DNA from: Lithodes maja
Lineage: Eukaryota > Arthropoda > Malacostraca > Decapoda > Lithodidae
Reading direction: 5' to 3'
DNA length: 64,000 nt
Assembly (NCBI GenBank): GCA_037953745.1
Contig: JBAKBP010004266.1
Location: forward strand, 62,001-126,000
In this document: positions 43,275-53,782 of the stretch, in pieces
How the letters are laid out: every line of letters starts with the position of its first letter
Position numbering within the stretch: the first letter of the stretch is position 1
Made by a program: the position numbers and the translations under genes
Notes under the pieces: generated by a model
Database searches by the model: none
What the model was told of the DNA's origin: nothing
The model's input: only the letters and a program-made list of their open reading frames with translations

Positions 43275-44975
43275 CCCCTCCTTTAATAGCACCAGCTGTA
43301 GTGAGCGATGCAATCAATAAAATGAAGGATGGTAAAGCTCCAGGTTGCTCTGACATTGTCGCTGAGATGATAAAAGCCTCAGGGGAGACTGGTGTCAGCT
43401 TAGTCACTGAGATGATAAACACCATTATTAAAGATGAGAAAATCCCTGAGGATTGGCACAAAAGTGTAATAGTAAATATATACAAAGGAAAAAGGGATGC
43501 GCTAGATAAGAGGTAATTATAGGGGTCTGAAAATGCTTGACCAAATCATGAAGGTCTGTGAGAGAGTCTTTGAGGGTTTGATCAGACAAAGCATCTCCAT
43601 TGATCATATGCAGCTTGGTTTTATGCCAAGACATGGTACAACCGATGCTATCTTCATAGTCAGGCAGATACAGGAAAGATACTTACTAAAAGGCAAGGAT
43701 CTTTACTTTGTGTTTGTATACCTGGAGAAGGCCTTTGACAGGGTGCCTAGAGATGTTGTGCAGTGGGCTATGAGGAAACTTGGTGTGGAAGAGTGGCTGG
43801 TGCGTGTGATAATGAAGCTGTATGAGGATTCGTGAACTGCGGTGAGGGTGAAAGGTGTACTGGGTGAGGAGTTCACAGTCCGTGTTGGAGTTCATCAGGG
43901 TTCAGTGTTAAGACCCCTCCTCTTTATTATGGTCCTGGAGGCATTGTCTAGAGATTTTAGATCCGGACTCTCGTGGGAACTGCTTTATGCAGACGATTTA
44001 GTCCTAATAGCTGACAATGTGCAAGATGCTGAGGCCAAATTCAGAAGATGGAGAGAGGGCATGGCGAGCAAGGATTGAAGAGTCAATAATAACAAAACCA
44101 AGGTTATGCATTGTAGATTGAGACGAGGCATGTGGAAAAGAGCGGTGCATACCCATGTGCAGTGTGTGGAAAGGGCGTGGGCACTAACTCGATTCAGTGT
44201 AGCGTCTGTCGATGTTGGGTGCACCATGGGAGTAAGCGCTGTAGTAGAACAAAAGGACCCCTGCCGAAGGATAAGTCAGAAATAGAGAAATTTGAGTGCG
44301 TAGTGTGCAAAGGCGAGCTTGTGTTAAGTGATGATCCTGTGGCTGAGAATTTTGGAAATGAGTCATTGGAGCTGGTGGACAAGTTTTGTTATCTAGGAGA
44401 TACCATCTCTGCCGGTGGTGGGGCCGAGGCTGCCACTGTCGCTAGAATTAGATGTGGCTGGGAGAAGTTCAGAGAACTGCTGCCAATTCTGACCATGAAA
44501 AGTATGCATCTCCCCCTGAATGGAAAGGTGTATGCCTCATGTGTTAGAAGTGCAATGACGTATGCCTCAGAAACATGGCCATTAAAGTAGAGGATGTCAA
44601 CAGAATGGAACGTAATGAGATGAGAATGGTGAGATGGATGTGTGGGGCCAAACTGCAGGATAGAATAACAAATGATGAGCTGAGGAGACGCTTAGGTATA
44701 AAGAGTATTAGCGAGGAGATGCGTACAAGTAGAATGGGATGGTATGGGCATGTGGAGAGAATGGATGATCAAAATTGGGTGAAAAGATGCAGGTCTGTGA
44801 TTGTGGAGGGAGCTGCACCAAGGAAGACCTGGGATCGGACATATGTGCCGATCTTGAATCCAAAAACTTGACGAGTGAAGCAGCCCTTAACAGGGTTGCC
44901 TGAAACGCCGCCATTAGGACAAGAGACTCAAACTGCACGTATGTGTGGCGCACTCGGTCTTAAAATGTTATGTAT
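43275..44975 (+). pseudogene. LINE reverse transcriptase with PHD-like Cys/His cluster, decayed
   Basis: Successive plus frames give the RT start (INKMKDGKAPGCSDIVAEMI), LGFMPRHGTTDAIF, YLEKAFDRVPRDVVQW (motif A), a TGA at 43833 within ...YEDS, VGVHQGSVLRPLLFIMVLEA (motif B) and LLYADDLVLIAD (motif C). A Cys/His block follows (YPCAVCGKGVGTNSIQCSVC, then WVHH, C, and CVVC), then FCYLGDTI, TYASETW and MGWYGHVERMD. Several frameshifts (about 43520, 44080, 44580) and the TGA disable it. The Cys/His order (C-x2-C, C-x2-C, H, C, C-x2-C) is PHD-like and sits between the RT core and the C-terminal box. It is 5'-truncated: no endonuclease. Confidence 0.9.
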
Positions 44976-45164
44976 GCACAGTATGTATTCAATAGAGCGT
45001 CGGCTGCTGATCAAAGGGTCGGCAGATCGAGCCCTCACTATCAAAATGTTATTGGTAGATGTCAAGCCCGGGCAACTTGACCTAGCGATTCGTGAAAAAC
45101 GCCTAATGTTCATGGCCACCCCTTCTCGGGAATTACGGCGTCTAGCAGCAACAACAACAACATA
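44976..45164 (+). repeat. Short retroposon-like 3' end with (AAC)n
   Basis: TCGGGAATTACGGCGTCTAGC followed by AACAACAACAACA ends this stretch; upstream is an open frame without recognisable motifs. It may be another LINE or SINE tail. Confidence 0.4.
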
Positions 45165-45470
45165 TCACATAGCTGGGGGTGGCCGACTCAAGACAGAGAC
45201 CGAACAGGGACAACACAATACAAAAAACAAAATACAAATTCACACACATCTAGGTCACCCAGGAGAAGACCCAGAGACCAGGGCTCACTAAGGGCCTCCA
45301 GTACTCCCGGAGAAGGCAGGCAGATATGCAGCGGAGCACACCACAGTGCCCGATTACCATTAACCCCCCAAATGAAATTAATGAAAGTATATGATCCTCC
45401 AGGGATTGGAACCCAGGACACCACATACAGAACTTAAATGCTCCAACCATTACACCATCAAGACAGTTTA
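45165..45470 (-). mobile_element. SINE-1, most complete copy
   Basis: On the minus strand the head reads CTTGATGGTGTAATGGTTGG (A box) and TCCTGGGTTCCAATCCCTGG (B box). The body has CTGGTCTCTGGGTCTTCTCC, and the tail CTGTTCGGTCTCTGTCTTGAGTCGGCC ends near 45165. It is about 305 bp, and its tail defines the family seen elsewhere in the window. Confidence 0.8.
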
Positions 45471-45480
45471 CCCCTTCAGC

Positions 45481-45675
45481 ACCATGATGCATTTTTACCT
45501 TTGATTTTGGCTAAAATTAGACAAGTTTATGCAGTTTAAGAAGGACTTATGTTACTAAGAAGGTTAATTGAGATCGTATATACTCATTTGAGTTGTAGAG
45601 GTAGATTATAAACTAAAGAATATCGTCTAATGGTAACCAAAATATGATGAAAATTATGTAATGGTGGTGAAGGGG
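45481..45675. mobile_element. TTAA-type MITE related to element C (195 bp)
   Basis: It begins CCCCTTCAGCACCATGATGC after TTTA and ends TAATGGTGGTGAAGGGG before TTAA (45676-45679). It contains one unit equivalent to the 105-bp array (CAGTTTAAGAAGGACTTATG, TAGATTATAAACTAAAGAA). Confidence 0.8.
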
Positions 45676-45679
45676 TTAA

Positions 45680-45833
45680 AGGTTGAGCACATGACTACGA
45701 TTATAGTCTATTTTTTCCAGCTGAGGGTAAATTGTCATGTGTATATCTTTGTTACTCAGCTATAAGGTAGATTTTGTAGCGAAATATGATGTTAATTATG
45801 AAAACTTGGCATTAATACGACACACAACCATAG
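45680..45833. repeat. Dispersed repeat S (copy)
   Basis: GCTGAGGGTAAATTGTCATG and GCGAAATATGATGTTAATTATGAAAACTTGGC match 33850-33945 in the same orientation. Confidence 0.6.
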
Positions 45834-45835
45834 TA

Positions 45836-46746
45836 CAGTAAAAGTCCTTTAATCCGACGACCGATGATTCGAATCTCCCAATAGTCCGAACTTTTCAATT
45901 TGAGGCCAAATCCGAATTCACTCGATGGTCCGAATTTCAAGAAGTCCCAAAGTCCCCTTTTTGAGGCATTAGTGCACTCAAATGACACATAATGGAGCAC
46001 ACACATATCATATGTTCATGAATTCACTTTAAAAGTTTACCATTGTCATTGTAGCCTATTACCTACTTCAAAACATTCAGATTAATGGTCAAAGGAAGCT
46101 ACTGATATAAACGTAAACACCACATCGTCTGCTAGAGAGTTTGTTTTGCTCTTGAACGCATCCTTGGGACGCTCCGATGCGCTACTGGCTTGCACCGCAT
46201 TTTCTGCAAGCGCATTCAGTCTTGAGCTTGAAAACGCACCTTTGGACGTTCCGATACGCTACTATTTATAGTTCAATGATCGGAGCGTCCCAAGGGTGCT
46301 TTCAAGACAACAAGACAAGGGTGCTTTCAATACAATATAATATAACAGAGCACGTCACAAAAGGAAAATTACAAGAACCTCTCAGGGAAGTGCCGTTGTT
46401 AAGGCATTACTTCCCGAACCACATCTGATCTGATCTTCAAGAGTAAGACGAACTCGCTAGTAGACGATGCGGACATATGGTGTTTACGTTTATATCAGCA
46501 GATTCCTTTGACCATTAATCTGAATGTTTTGAAGTAGGTAATAGGCTACAATGACAATGGTAAACTTTTGAAGTGATTTCATGAACATATGATATGTGTG
46601 TGTGTCATTTGGGTGGCCTAATGCCTCAATGTTTTCGTCAGGCCATTAATACACAGGTTCATAGGGGTAAAGTCCGATAATCCAAAAAATCCACTAATCC
46701 GAACGAGGGCCGGTCCGCTGCCCTTCGGATTAACGGAAGTTTACTG
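45836..46746. mobile_element. TA-flanked pogo/Tigger-like foldback element (911 bp)
   Basis: It starts CAGTAAAAGTCCTTTAATCCGA after TA and ends TCGGATTAACGGAAGTTTACTG before TA; these tips are inverse. Long inner arms also pair: 46010-46130 (CATTGTCATTGTAGCCTATT) and 46470-46590 (AATAGGCTACAATGACAATG). The centre repeats ATCCTTGGGACGCTCCGATG in variants. No transposase frame, so it is non-autonomous. Confidence 0.85.
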
Positions 46747-47499
46747 TAGTTTCATATATTTCCATTAACCCTCCAGCCCCGGTTATGTATTATATATATA
46801 TTCCTCGAAACCCGGGTGTTTTGGCCGAAAAACGTCTAGGCTAGGCTACCGTATATTCGTTAATCAGACTGCTTACCGCATTTACGCGCATCCCCAAGCG
46901 TAGCTGTGTTATTTACCTGTAAAATGGCATTAAGTAGAGCTCTCTAAGTCAACTGGGTGAGCTGTGATGATGATTTCATTGGAGATAACTTTATGGCCAA
47001 ACCAGCCACTTTACACCACTTTTCGATACTGAACAACAACATACAGGCACACAAGAACAAGCGACGCTCTCCTTCTTGTGGCCGGAGATGCGGAGCGTCG
47101 GTCCAGCCGGCTGTTGTTTACATGCGTCGGACCGACGCCTCGCACAGCAAGCTCACAGGCTGTGACGTCGTGGGTGCATAAGAGGCCTTCCGGGTACCTG
47201 GTACATGCTTTTTTATGGGCGTACATGAGGTCATCCGGGAACCAAGGGTTAAGCATCGATAAATCACCTACTAAGGGATTCAATTTACCATCAGCAGGAA
47301 AAAAATAGGGTATAGTACCGGACTCGCCATCATCTTCGTTACAGTCGTATGTCTAGACACTGTCTACTGACATGATAAGTGACGTCAAAAAATCAACCAA
47401 TGGTATCTGAATACCCTGGATGACGTCACACCCATTTAACCAATCACGTGTCATGTGCAGATATCCCATAATGCAATATATTGGAGAAGGAAGGGGGAA
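46747..47499. other. Unassigned non-coding stretch
   Basis: It includes a copy of the repeat R start (CTAAGGGATTCAATTTACCA, 47271). Overlapping open frames at 46957-47308 on both strands show no domain; I do not support a gene. Confidence 0.45.
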
Positions 47500-47707
47500 G
47501 GATGTAGTTTCCGGGTGTACGGTTGTGGGCTCGCACTTACGTTCCCGTCTATTTCGACGCTATATTTTCTGCTATTTGCCCCCTGTCATTACTGCATGAA
47601 TACTAGGTTAGGTTAGGTTAGGTTGTTTGGTTAGGCTAATGTATTTTTATATCCAAAGGCATCCGCATAGTGTAAACAAGGTGGGCGGTACACCCGGTAA
47701 CTACATT
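47500..47707. mobile_element. GGATGTAG-ended MITE, copy 3, with short TTAGG run
   Basis: It starts GGATGTAGTTTCCGGGTGTA and ends GGTACACCCGGTAACTACATT, with CGTTCCCGTCTATTTCGACG near the left. Four AGGTT units lie at 47604-47624. Part of the right arm is missing relative to 48370-48620. Confidence 0.8.
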
Positions 47708-47740
47708 CTTGCCAAGGAAGGCTGTGGTGAGGGCGTCTGG

Positions 47741-47966
47741 CCTGACTATAGGTAGCGCCAACGAACTTGACAATAATCTGGACCCCTTAACTTCTTATAA
47801 CTCAAAATATATGAAAGCAATCGGGCTGAAATTGTTATCATTTGGGAAGAGTCCACCAAGAAATAGGTGTGGAAATTTACAGCCAGTTTGTTCAAGGTCC
47901 TTTTGAGTTACGAAGAGGTCAGGGATTGAGATAATTGTCAAGTTCGTTGGCACTACCTATAGGCCT
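47741..47966. mobile_element. Palindrome-ended MITE, family H (copy 3)
   Basis: CTATAGGTAGCGCCAACGAACTTGACAAT at the left and ATTGTCAAGTTCGTTGGCACTACCTATAG at the right are inverse with one mismatch. The core (TTGGGAAGAGTC, GGAAATTTACAGCCAGTTTG, CTTTTGAGTTACG) matches the other H copies although the outer stems differ. Confidence 0.8.
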
Positions 47967-48369
47967 AGTGTGTCCACAATGGTGTCTTCAATTGGATGAC
48001 TCTCATACGTCTTTCGATTGTGCGTGATTTTCGTTCATATCCAGTGAATTCATATACAGTATCGAGTATTTACTCATTAGCCTATCCAACTTTCGGACAA
48101 CCTCACTGTTTACAAACGCATTCTTTATGCAGTATAATCGATATTTACCCCCTGCTGGCAACATAGATGACGATTTCAATAATTCATGGGGGGTGAGGGG
48201 GGGCACAGCCCCCCCTCAACCCATCGTGTATCCCACATTGGAATTATTTATTGGTTATATTCAACGACACTAGTGCAGCGTTATGAGAAACAATATATTA
48301 GGGAAAATATGCACCAATAGATTCGCCATATTTTTCTCCATATAGTCCGCATGGAGGATTTTCGGGGAT
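47967..48369. other. Spacer with partial MITE-like blocks
   Basis: 48140-48240 (ACCCCCTGCTGGCAACATAG, ATTCATGGGGGGTGAGGGGG) resembles the interior of the GGATGTAG MITEs, probably a fourth, decayed relative. Otherwise nothing recognised. Confidence 0.4.
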
Positions 48370-48620
48370 GGATGTAGAGTTCGGGCGTACGGTCGTCATT
48401 GTTTACATAAGGCGATCACCGCGGTCGCACTTACCGGTACGTTCCCGTCTATTTCGACGCTATATTTTCTGCTATTTGCCCCCTGTCATTACTACATGAA
48501 TACTAGGTTAGGTTAGGTTAGGTTAGGTTAGGTTAAAATAGACGGGAACATGATGGGAAAGGTCCGACGCCACTACGCGTAATGTAAACAAAGATGGCGG
48601 TACGCCCGCTCACTACATCC
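48370..48620. mobile_element. GGATGTAG-ended MITE, copy 4 (cleanest)
   Basis: Left arm GGATGTAGAGTTCGGGCGTACGG, ATTGTTTACAT and GTTCCCGTCTATTTCGACGC; right arm AAAATAGACGGGAACATGAT, ATGTAAACAAAGATGGCGGT and ACGCCCGCTCACTACATCC. The arms are inverse over about 90 bp with mismatches. Six AGGTT units sit at the junction of interior and right arm. Confidence 0.9.
48504..48534. repeat. Interstitial (TTAGG)n run
   Basis: Six uninterrupted AGGTT units, which is TTAGG, the arthropod telomere word. It lies inside a MITE, so it is not a chromosome end. Confidence 0.9.
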
Positions 48621-49171
48621 TACCCGATTTTCATTATCAACAAATTGAAAAATACCCACTTCACAGACAAATACACCAAAAATCTAAGTCAAAGCGGGGG
48701 TGTGGGGGCGGCAGCCCCCACCTATAATACTAGGATAGGTTAGGTAAGGTTGTTAGGTTAGGCTAATGTCCTTTCAAAGGGGTATATGCTAGTAAACACT
48801 AGGATAGCCTATCAGTCAGTTCAGTTCAGTTGTTGCCTATACCCGGTCAGAGGTAAGAAGAAGAGTCCTGCAGTAGTCTCCTTGAATGCTACCTATTTAT
48901 TATGTTCTCTCCACTAACAAACTTTACTCCTAAACTCGATTAATGAAAATAACAACATAAAAATATAACTAGTCTAAGACCATGAAAACACTCATTTCTC
49001 AAAATCTGGAGGAAAAACCATGAATAAGGGTGCGAACCTATTCCCAATAATTAACCTAATTAGAAAAAAAGGTATTAGTTTATGACCAACCAGTTACGGG
49101 CCCCATCGATGATTATCAGTGTTTTATCACTTTCATGAACGATACTTTGTTGGTGTACATGTAATTACCGT
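48621..49171. other. Unassigned non-coding stretch
   Basis: TAGGATAGGTTAGGTAAGG near 48730 echoes the GGTTA-rich interior of the MITEs. No gene or clear repeat otherwise. Confidence 0.4.
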
Positions 49172-52100
49172 CTCTATCTATCTATCTATTGCCTGACGCC
49201 GTGATCCCCGAAGGGGTGGCCACGAACGAACCGTCCCCATGCACCTCTGTCCCCAGTCAGTCGACGCCCCTCCCCCCAACCAGCACCGCCTTCGTTCATG
49301 TAGTTCCTCACTCCATCCTTCCACCTCATATTCGGTCTACCTCTCCCCCTCCACCTCGCTCTCGTACACCCTCTTAGTCATTCTCTCGCTTTCCATACGT
49401 TCCATATGGCCGAACCATCTCAAGTTGTTCCTTTTCACACTTTCCAGCACATCTACCTCCACACCACACCTCCTTCTTACTTCCTCATTAGTCTGTCTAT
49501 CCCTCCATGTAACTCCACACGCACTCCTTAAGTAATTAATTTCCACTGCTCTCACTCTTGGTCTGAGTCTCTCAACCAACGTCCATGCTTCGCTTCCGTA
49601 AGTCAGTGTCGGGATTACCACACTGTCATGCAAGGACTTCTTCACTTCCATACTGACCACCCTATTTCTTGTTACTGCTTTTAGCGTTCCTACAACCCTC
49701 TTCCCCTGTTGTACCCTCTCCCGCACCTCTTCATCCATAGTCCCATCTTTATTCAACACACTGCCCAGATACTTAAAAGAGTTGACGATCTCCATAGCCT
49801 GACCGTTCAGCTTCACCTCACACTCTGTGACTTCACCCCTTTCGAAGACCATAACCTTGCTCTTCCCCGTATTTATCTTCAAATTCCGTTTTTCGCACAC
49901 TGTTCCAAACTCATTTACCAGACCCTGCAACTCCCATTCATTATCACTCATCAGAACTGTATCATCCGCAAACAGCAGTATAGGTAGCTTCCACTCAATT
50001 CCCTCCCTTTTCAGCGATACACCAACATCCACTGCTCTTGATAGTATTTCTTTCATAACTCCATCCATATATACAGTAAACAACCACGGGGACATCACAC
50101 ACCCCTGTTTCAAACCAACATTCAGGTCAAAGAACTCGCTCTGCTCACTCTCCACACGTACTGCCGCCTTTGCACCCTCATACATGCTCTTCACTGCTTT
50201 CAGCAACTTGCCCTCTACTCCGTATATTCTAAGTACTTTCCACAAACCTTCTCTATCCACTCTGTCATAGGCCTTCTCCAAGTCCATAAAGGCAACATAC
50301 ACCTTTTGTTTCTTCTCCAGATACTTCTCCACAACACAATTCAGGGTAAAAATCTGATCTACACATCCTCTTCCCTTCCTAAAACCTCCCTGCTCGTCGC
50401 CTATCCATTTCTCCGTTCTCACTCTCACTCTCTCAATCACTACCCTACTGTATACCTTCCCTACTACGCTTAGAAGACATATTCCTCGGTGGTTACCACA
50501 CACTCCTCTTTCCCCTTTGCCCTTATATAGGGGGACTATTATGCCAGTCTTCCAGTCATCGGGTGCACTCCCCTTCTCCCATGCTAGTTTGCACATTTTC
50601 CATACCCATTCTATCACTATCTCACCACCATACCTCAACATTTCCCCACACACTCCATCTGTTCCTGGTGCTTTCCCCAACTTCACTCTTTTCATGGCTT
50701 CCCACACTTCTGACCTCCTGATCCCCACCTCCTCCTCCACTACTTCTCTTCTTCTCCCTCCCATACCATATCCAGCTATGTTTGCTGGCTCTTCATTCCT
50801 TTCATTTAGCAACTCACTGAAGTACTCCCTCCATCTTTCGACTCTCTTGCTTCTCGTCTAGCATTCTCCCATTCTTATCTTTCACACCCTTACTGTTTCC
50901 CTTGCTACCTTCCCTAACTTTCCTGACTTCTTTCCAGAACAGTTTCTTATTCTCCCTCCATTTTACACTCAGATTCCTTCCAAATTCCTCATCTACTCTT
51001 CTCTTACTTTCCTTCACTACTCTCTTCACCACCCTCTTACTCTCCACGTACCTCGCTCGTTTCTGTCTCTCGGAATCTTCATTCCCTCTACTACCCAACC
51101 ACTCTCTATATGCTTTCTTCTTTTCTTCCACAGCTATTCTTACCTCTTCTGTCCACCATGCTGTACCTTTCACTCCCCTCCCTCTTCTCCTCACTCCACA
51201 CACCTCCTCACATGCTGCACAGATCTCATCCTTAAACACCTTGCTCATCTCCTCCACTTCCTCCATAACTTCCAGGTCGAACCCACCTAGTCGTCTTTCC
51301 ACTGCTCTCCTGTACTCCTCCCTGACTTCCTCCTCCTGCAACCTCTCCACCCTCCTCACCATTCCACCCTCCTCTCGCCTCCCTCCCGCTCTCCTCACCC
51401 ACTTCTTTTGTATCCTAACCTTAGCTACTACTACATAATGATCAGACAGACCCCCTCTAATACCCCTATACACCCTAGCATCCATCACAGATTTCTTCAT
51501 TCGTTCATCCACACATACATAATCAATCAATGACTTTCGTTCCACCACTGTCTTATCCTTCATCGTCAACATCCGTTTCCACGTGTACCTGTGGATCATT
51601 CTGTGTCGGAAGAAGGTGTTGGCTATCCACAGCCTCCTCCCCACACATACGTCCACAAGTGCACTACCATTCCCATTCACCTCTGATGGTACCCCCCACC
51701 CACCCACCTTACCATTCATATCCCCAATCAGAAATATTCTTTCGTTCTTGTCAAACTTCTCCAGGCACGCCTCCACATTCATCCAGAACTCCTCTTTCTT
51801 TCTTTCAAGTATATCCTCTGTCGGGGCATACACACATACAATCACCCACGTTTGTATTCCTACTTTCATTCTCACCCACACAATCCTTGAACCCACAGAC
51901 CCATACTCTCTTACACATTCCTTCCATTTGCTACTTACAAACAAACATGCACCTTCTCTCGCTGTTCCTTCACTCACTCCAGCACACACACCCATTCCAC
52001 ACTCCCACTCTCTCACATCTGAACCTTTCCATTTGGTCTCTGTCATTCCACATACATCCAGCCTGGCATTCACTAACACTTCCAGAACCTCTCTCTCTTT

Positions 52101-52348
52101 TGTGCCATCATTCATGCCACTAACATTCCACGTAGCCATTCTCAGAATGTCCGAAGGCTTGTCCTTAGTCGGTCGTGGTTCGTCAACGTTGGTTCCGTCC
52201 GCATCCGAGGCTGTTCGTTCGTTTTTCTTTGCTTAGATATTTTTTTCGGGTGGGGGTCGCAAGCCCACCGACCCAACCTCTTTAGTCGCCTCTTACGACA
52301 CGCAGAAGGCACGTGGGGCATATTCTATTCCCTAACCCCCAGGGGCGT
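49172..52348 (-). mobile_element. RTE-like LINE, near full length (about 3.2 kb)
   Basis: The 5' end near 52348 starts CCCCTGGGGGTTAGGGAATA and contains GTCGTAAGAGGCGACTAAAG about 60 bp in. One long frame follows; the 3' end is a short UTR (CACCCCTTCGGGGATCACGG) and an (ATAG)n tail at 49172-49190. Total length and single-ORF layout (endonuclease, then RT) fit the RTE-type LINEs. It has at least two frameshifts, so it is not active as it stands. Confidence 0.9.
49220..52139 (-). pseudogene. Endonuclease-reverse transcriptase of the RTE-like LINE, two frameshifts
   Basis: Frame 52139-50814 (441 aa) starts MATWNVSGMN and holds TETKWKG, LIGDMNGKVGGWG, SLIDYVCVDERM and LSDHYVVVAKV, the boxes of an AP-like endonuclease, then a basic linker. 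Near 50840 one extra base shifts the frame. Frame 50812-49337 (491 aa) has VRLGKAPGTDGV-type start (KRVKLGKAPGTDGVCGEML), FMDLEKAYDRVDREGLW (motif A), VGLKQGCVMSPWLFTVYMD (B), LLFADDTVLMSD (C), LTYGSEAWTL and LRWFGHMERM. Near 49340 a second shift moves the last ~50 residues (MRWKDGVRNYMNE) to another frame. The enzyme would nick target DNA and reverse-transcribe its own RNA there. Confidence 0.92.
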
Positions 52349-52401
52349 CTCAAAATCACTATAAGTGAAATACGAGAAACTGTTGGATTGTTCACCCATA
52401 A

Positions 52402-52405
52402 CACA

Positions 52406-52436
<31 letters not shown>

Positions 52437-52473
52437 ACCTATAAACAGGGAACGTGAGCTGGGTTTAGACCGT
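52402..52473. repeat. Two tandem 41-bp units, duplicated beyond the CR1 copy
   Basis: ACAGGGAACGTGAGCTGGGT starts at 52403 and 52445. The second unit (52441-52473) is repeated exactly at 53750-53782, on the far side of the CR1 element, giving a 33-bp flanking direct repeat. Confidence 0.85.
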
Positions 52474-52474
52474 C

Positions 52475-53749
52475 GCGTGGTGATGTTATAGACGTGGTAT
52501 ATTGCAATTTTATGAAGGCCTTCGATAAGGTCCCACATAAAAGGTTAATAGAGAAAGTTAGAAGCTATAGTATAGGGGAGAAATGTGTGAAATGGATAGA
52601 AGCCTTCCTGAAAGATCGGAGACAGAGGGTACTGGTGAATGGAATAGGCTCGGGTGGAGGGAAATTACAAGTGGGGTACCTCAGGGATCTGTGTTGGGAC
52701 CACTACTGTTCGTTATATTTATCAACGACTTACCTGAAGTTATAACCAATGGAAGTGAGATATACCTGTATGCGGATGACACTAAGCTGTATAGAAGAGT
52801 GAGGAGTAAGGAAGATGTAGGTTTTCTTCAAGGAGATGTGGAGGGCATGAAGGGATGGTCTGAACATTGGTTAATGCATTTTCATCCAAAAAAATGCAAG
52901 TACTGTACATGCGGATTGGGACAAGCAAGATAGACAAAGTAGGATACAGTATGTATGAAGCGATGGAGGAAGTGAATGCAGAAAAGGATATACGGTAGGA
53001 GTAGTGATAGACAATAAGTTAAATTTCTCAGAACATTTAGCGGAAAAGATAAACAAAGCCAATAGAATTGTAGGGCTGATAAGGAGGACATTTGTGTCAC
53101 TTGACGAAGAAATCTTCAGGAATCTCTATACAGCGCTGGTTAGGCCGCACCTGGAATATGCGAACCAGGTGTGGGCTCCATAAATGGTAAAGGATATAGA
53201 AGCAGTGGAGAAAGTGCAGAGGAGAGCTAGCAAGCTAGTACCAACGTTGAAGAACGCGGGCTATGAGCAGAGGTTGAGGACACTGGGGCTTCCGACACTG
53301 GCATATAGGAGAAAGAGAGGGGATATGATAGAGACTTTAAAAATAGTGTCAGGAAAGTATGATGAGGATGTGTGTGAAGGTATCTTCTTGATGCGGGAGG
53401 GAACAAGAACGAGAGGACACTCTAAGAAAATTTACAAAGAAAGAAATAGGCTTGAAAAGGCAAAGAACTCATTTTGTGATAGAGTGGTAAATGAGTGGAA
53501 CGCACTGCCCCAGTATGTAGTCGATTCCGAATCAATAAGGAAGTTTGAAAGTAATCTTGATAAAGCATGGGGAAGACAAGATTTGAAGTTTGATTATAAA
53601 GCAAAAATAGAGAATAGTAAAAATGTTGCGTCTGCTGCCGCCGCCGCCAACACAGTGAACGACCGCAGTAGTGCAAGTACTGGCACTGAGCTGGATACAC
53701 AGGCCTAGTTTGCCTTTTTCCAGAGGATCTACTGTAAGAAACTGTAAGA
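52475..53749 (+). pseudogene. CR1-like LINE, 5'-truncated, decayed RT and C-terminus
   Basis: It starts inside RT: NFMKAFDKVPHKRLIEKVRS (motif A), a frameshift near 52655, TSGVPQGSVLGPLLFVIFIN (B), IYLYADDTKLYRR (C). After 52933 more shifts and a TAA at 53181 interrupt EKDI, GVVIDNKLNF and LVRPHLEYANQVWAP. The last frame (53184-53708, 174 aa) has AVEKVQRRASKLVPTL, LGLPTLAYRRKRGDMIETLK and an Ala run. The LGLPTL-YRRKRGDMI box is typical of CR1. The tail is ACTGTAAGAA repeated twice. Confidence 0.88.
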
Positions 53750-53782
53750 ATAAACAGGGAACGTGAGCTGGGTTTAGACCGT

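Noticed and set aside
46957..47308. Overlapping frames on both strands as a gene
   Set aside because: No motif, no splice context, and the end lies in a dispersed repeat.
48504..48534. Chromosome end
   Set aside because: Only six TTAGG units, inside a MITE with unique sequence on both sides.
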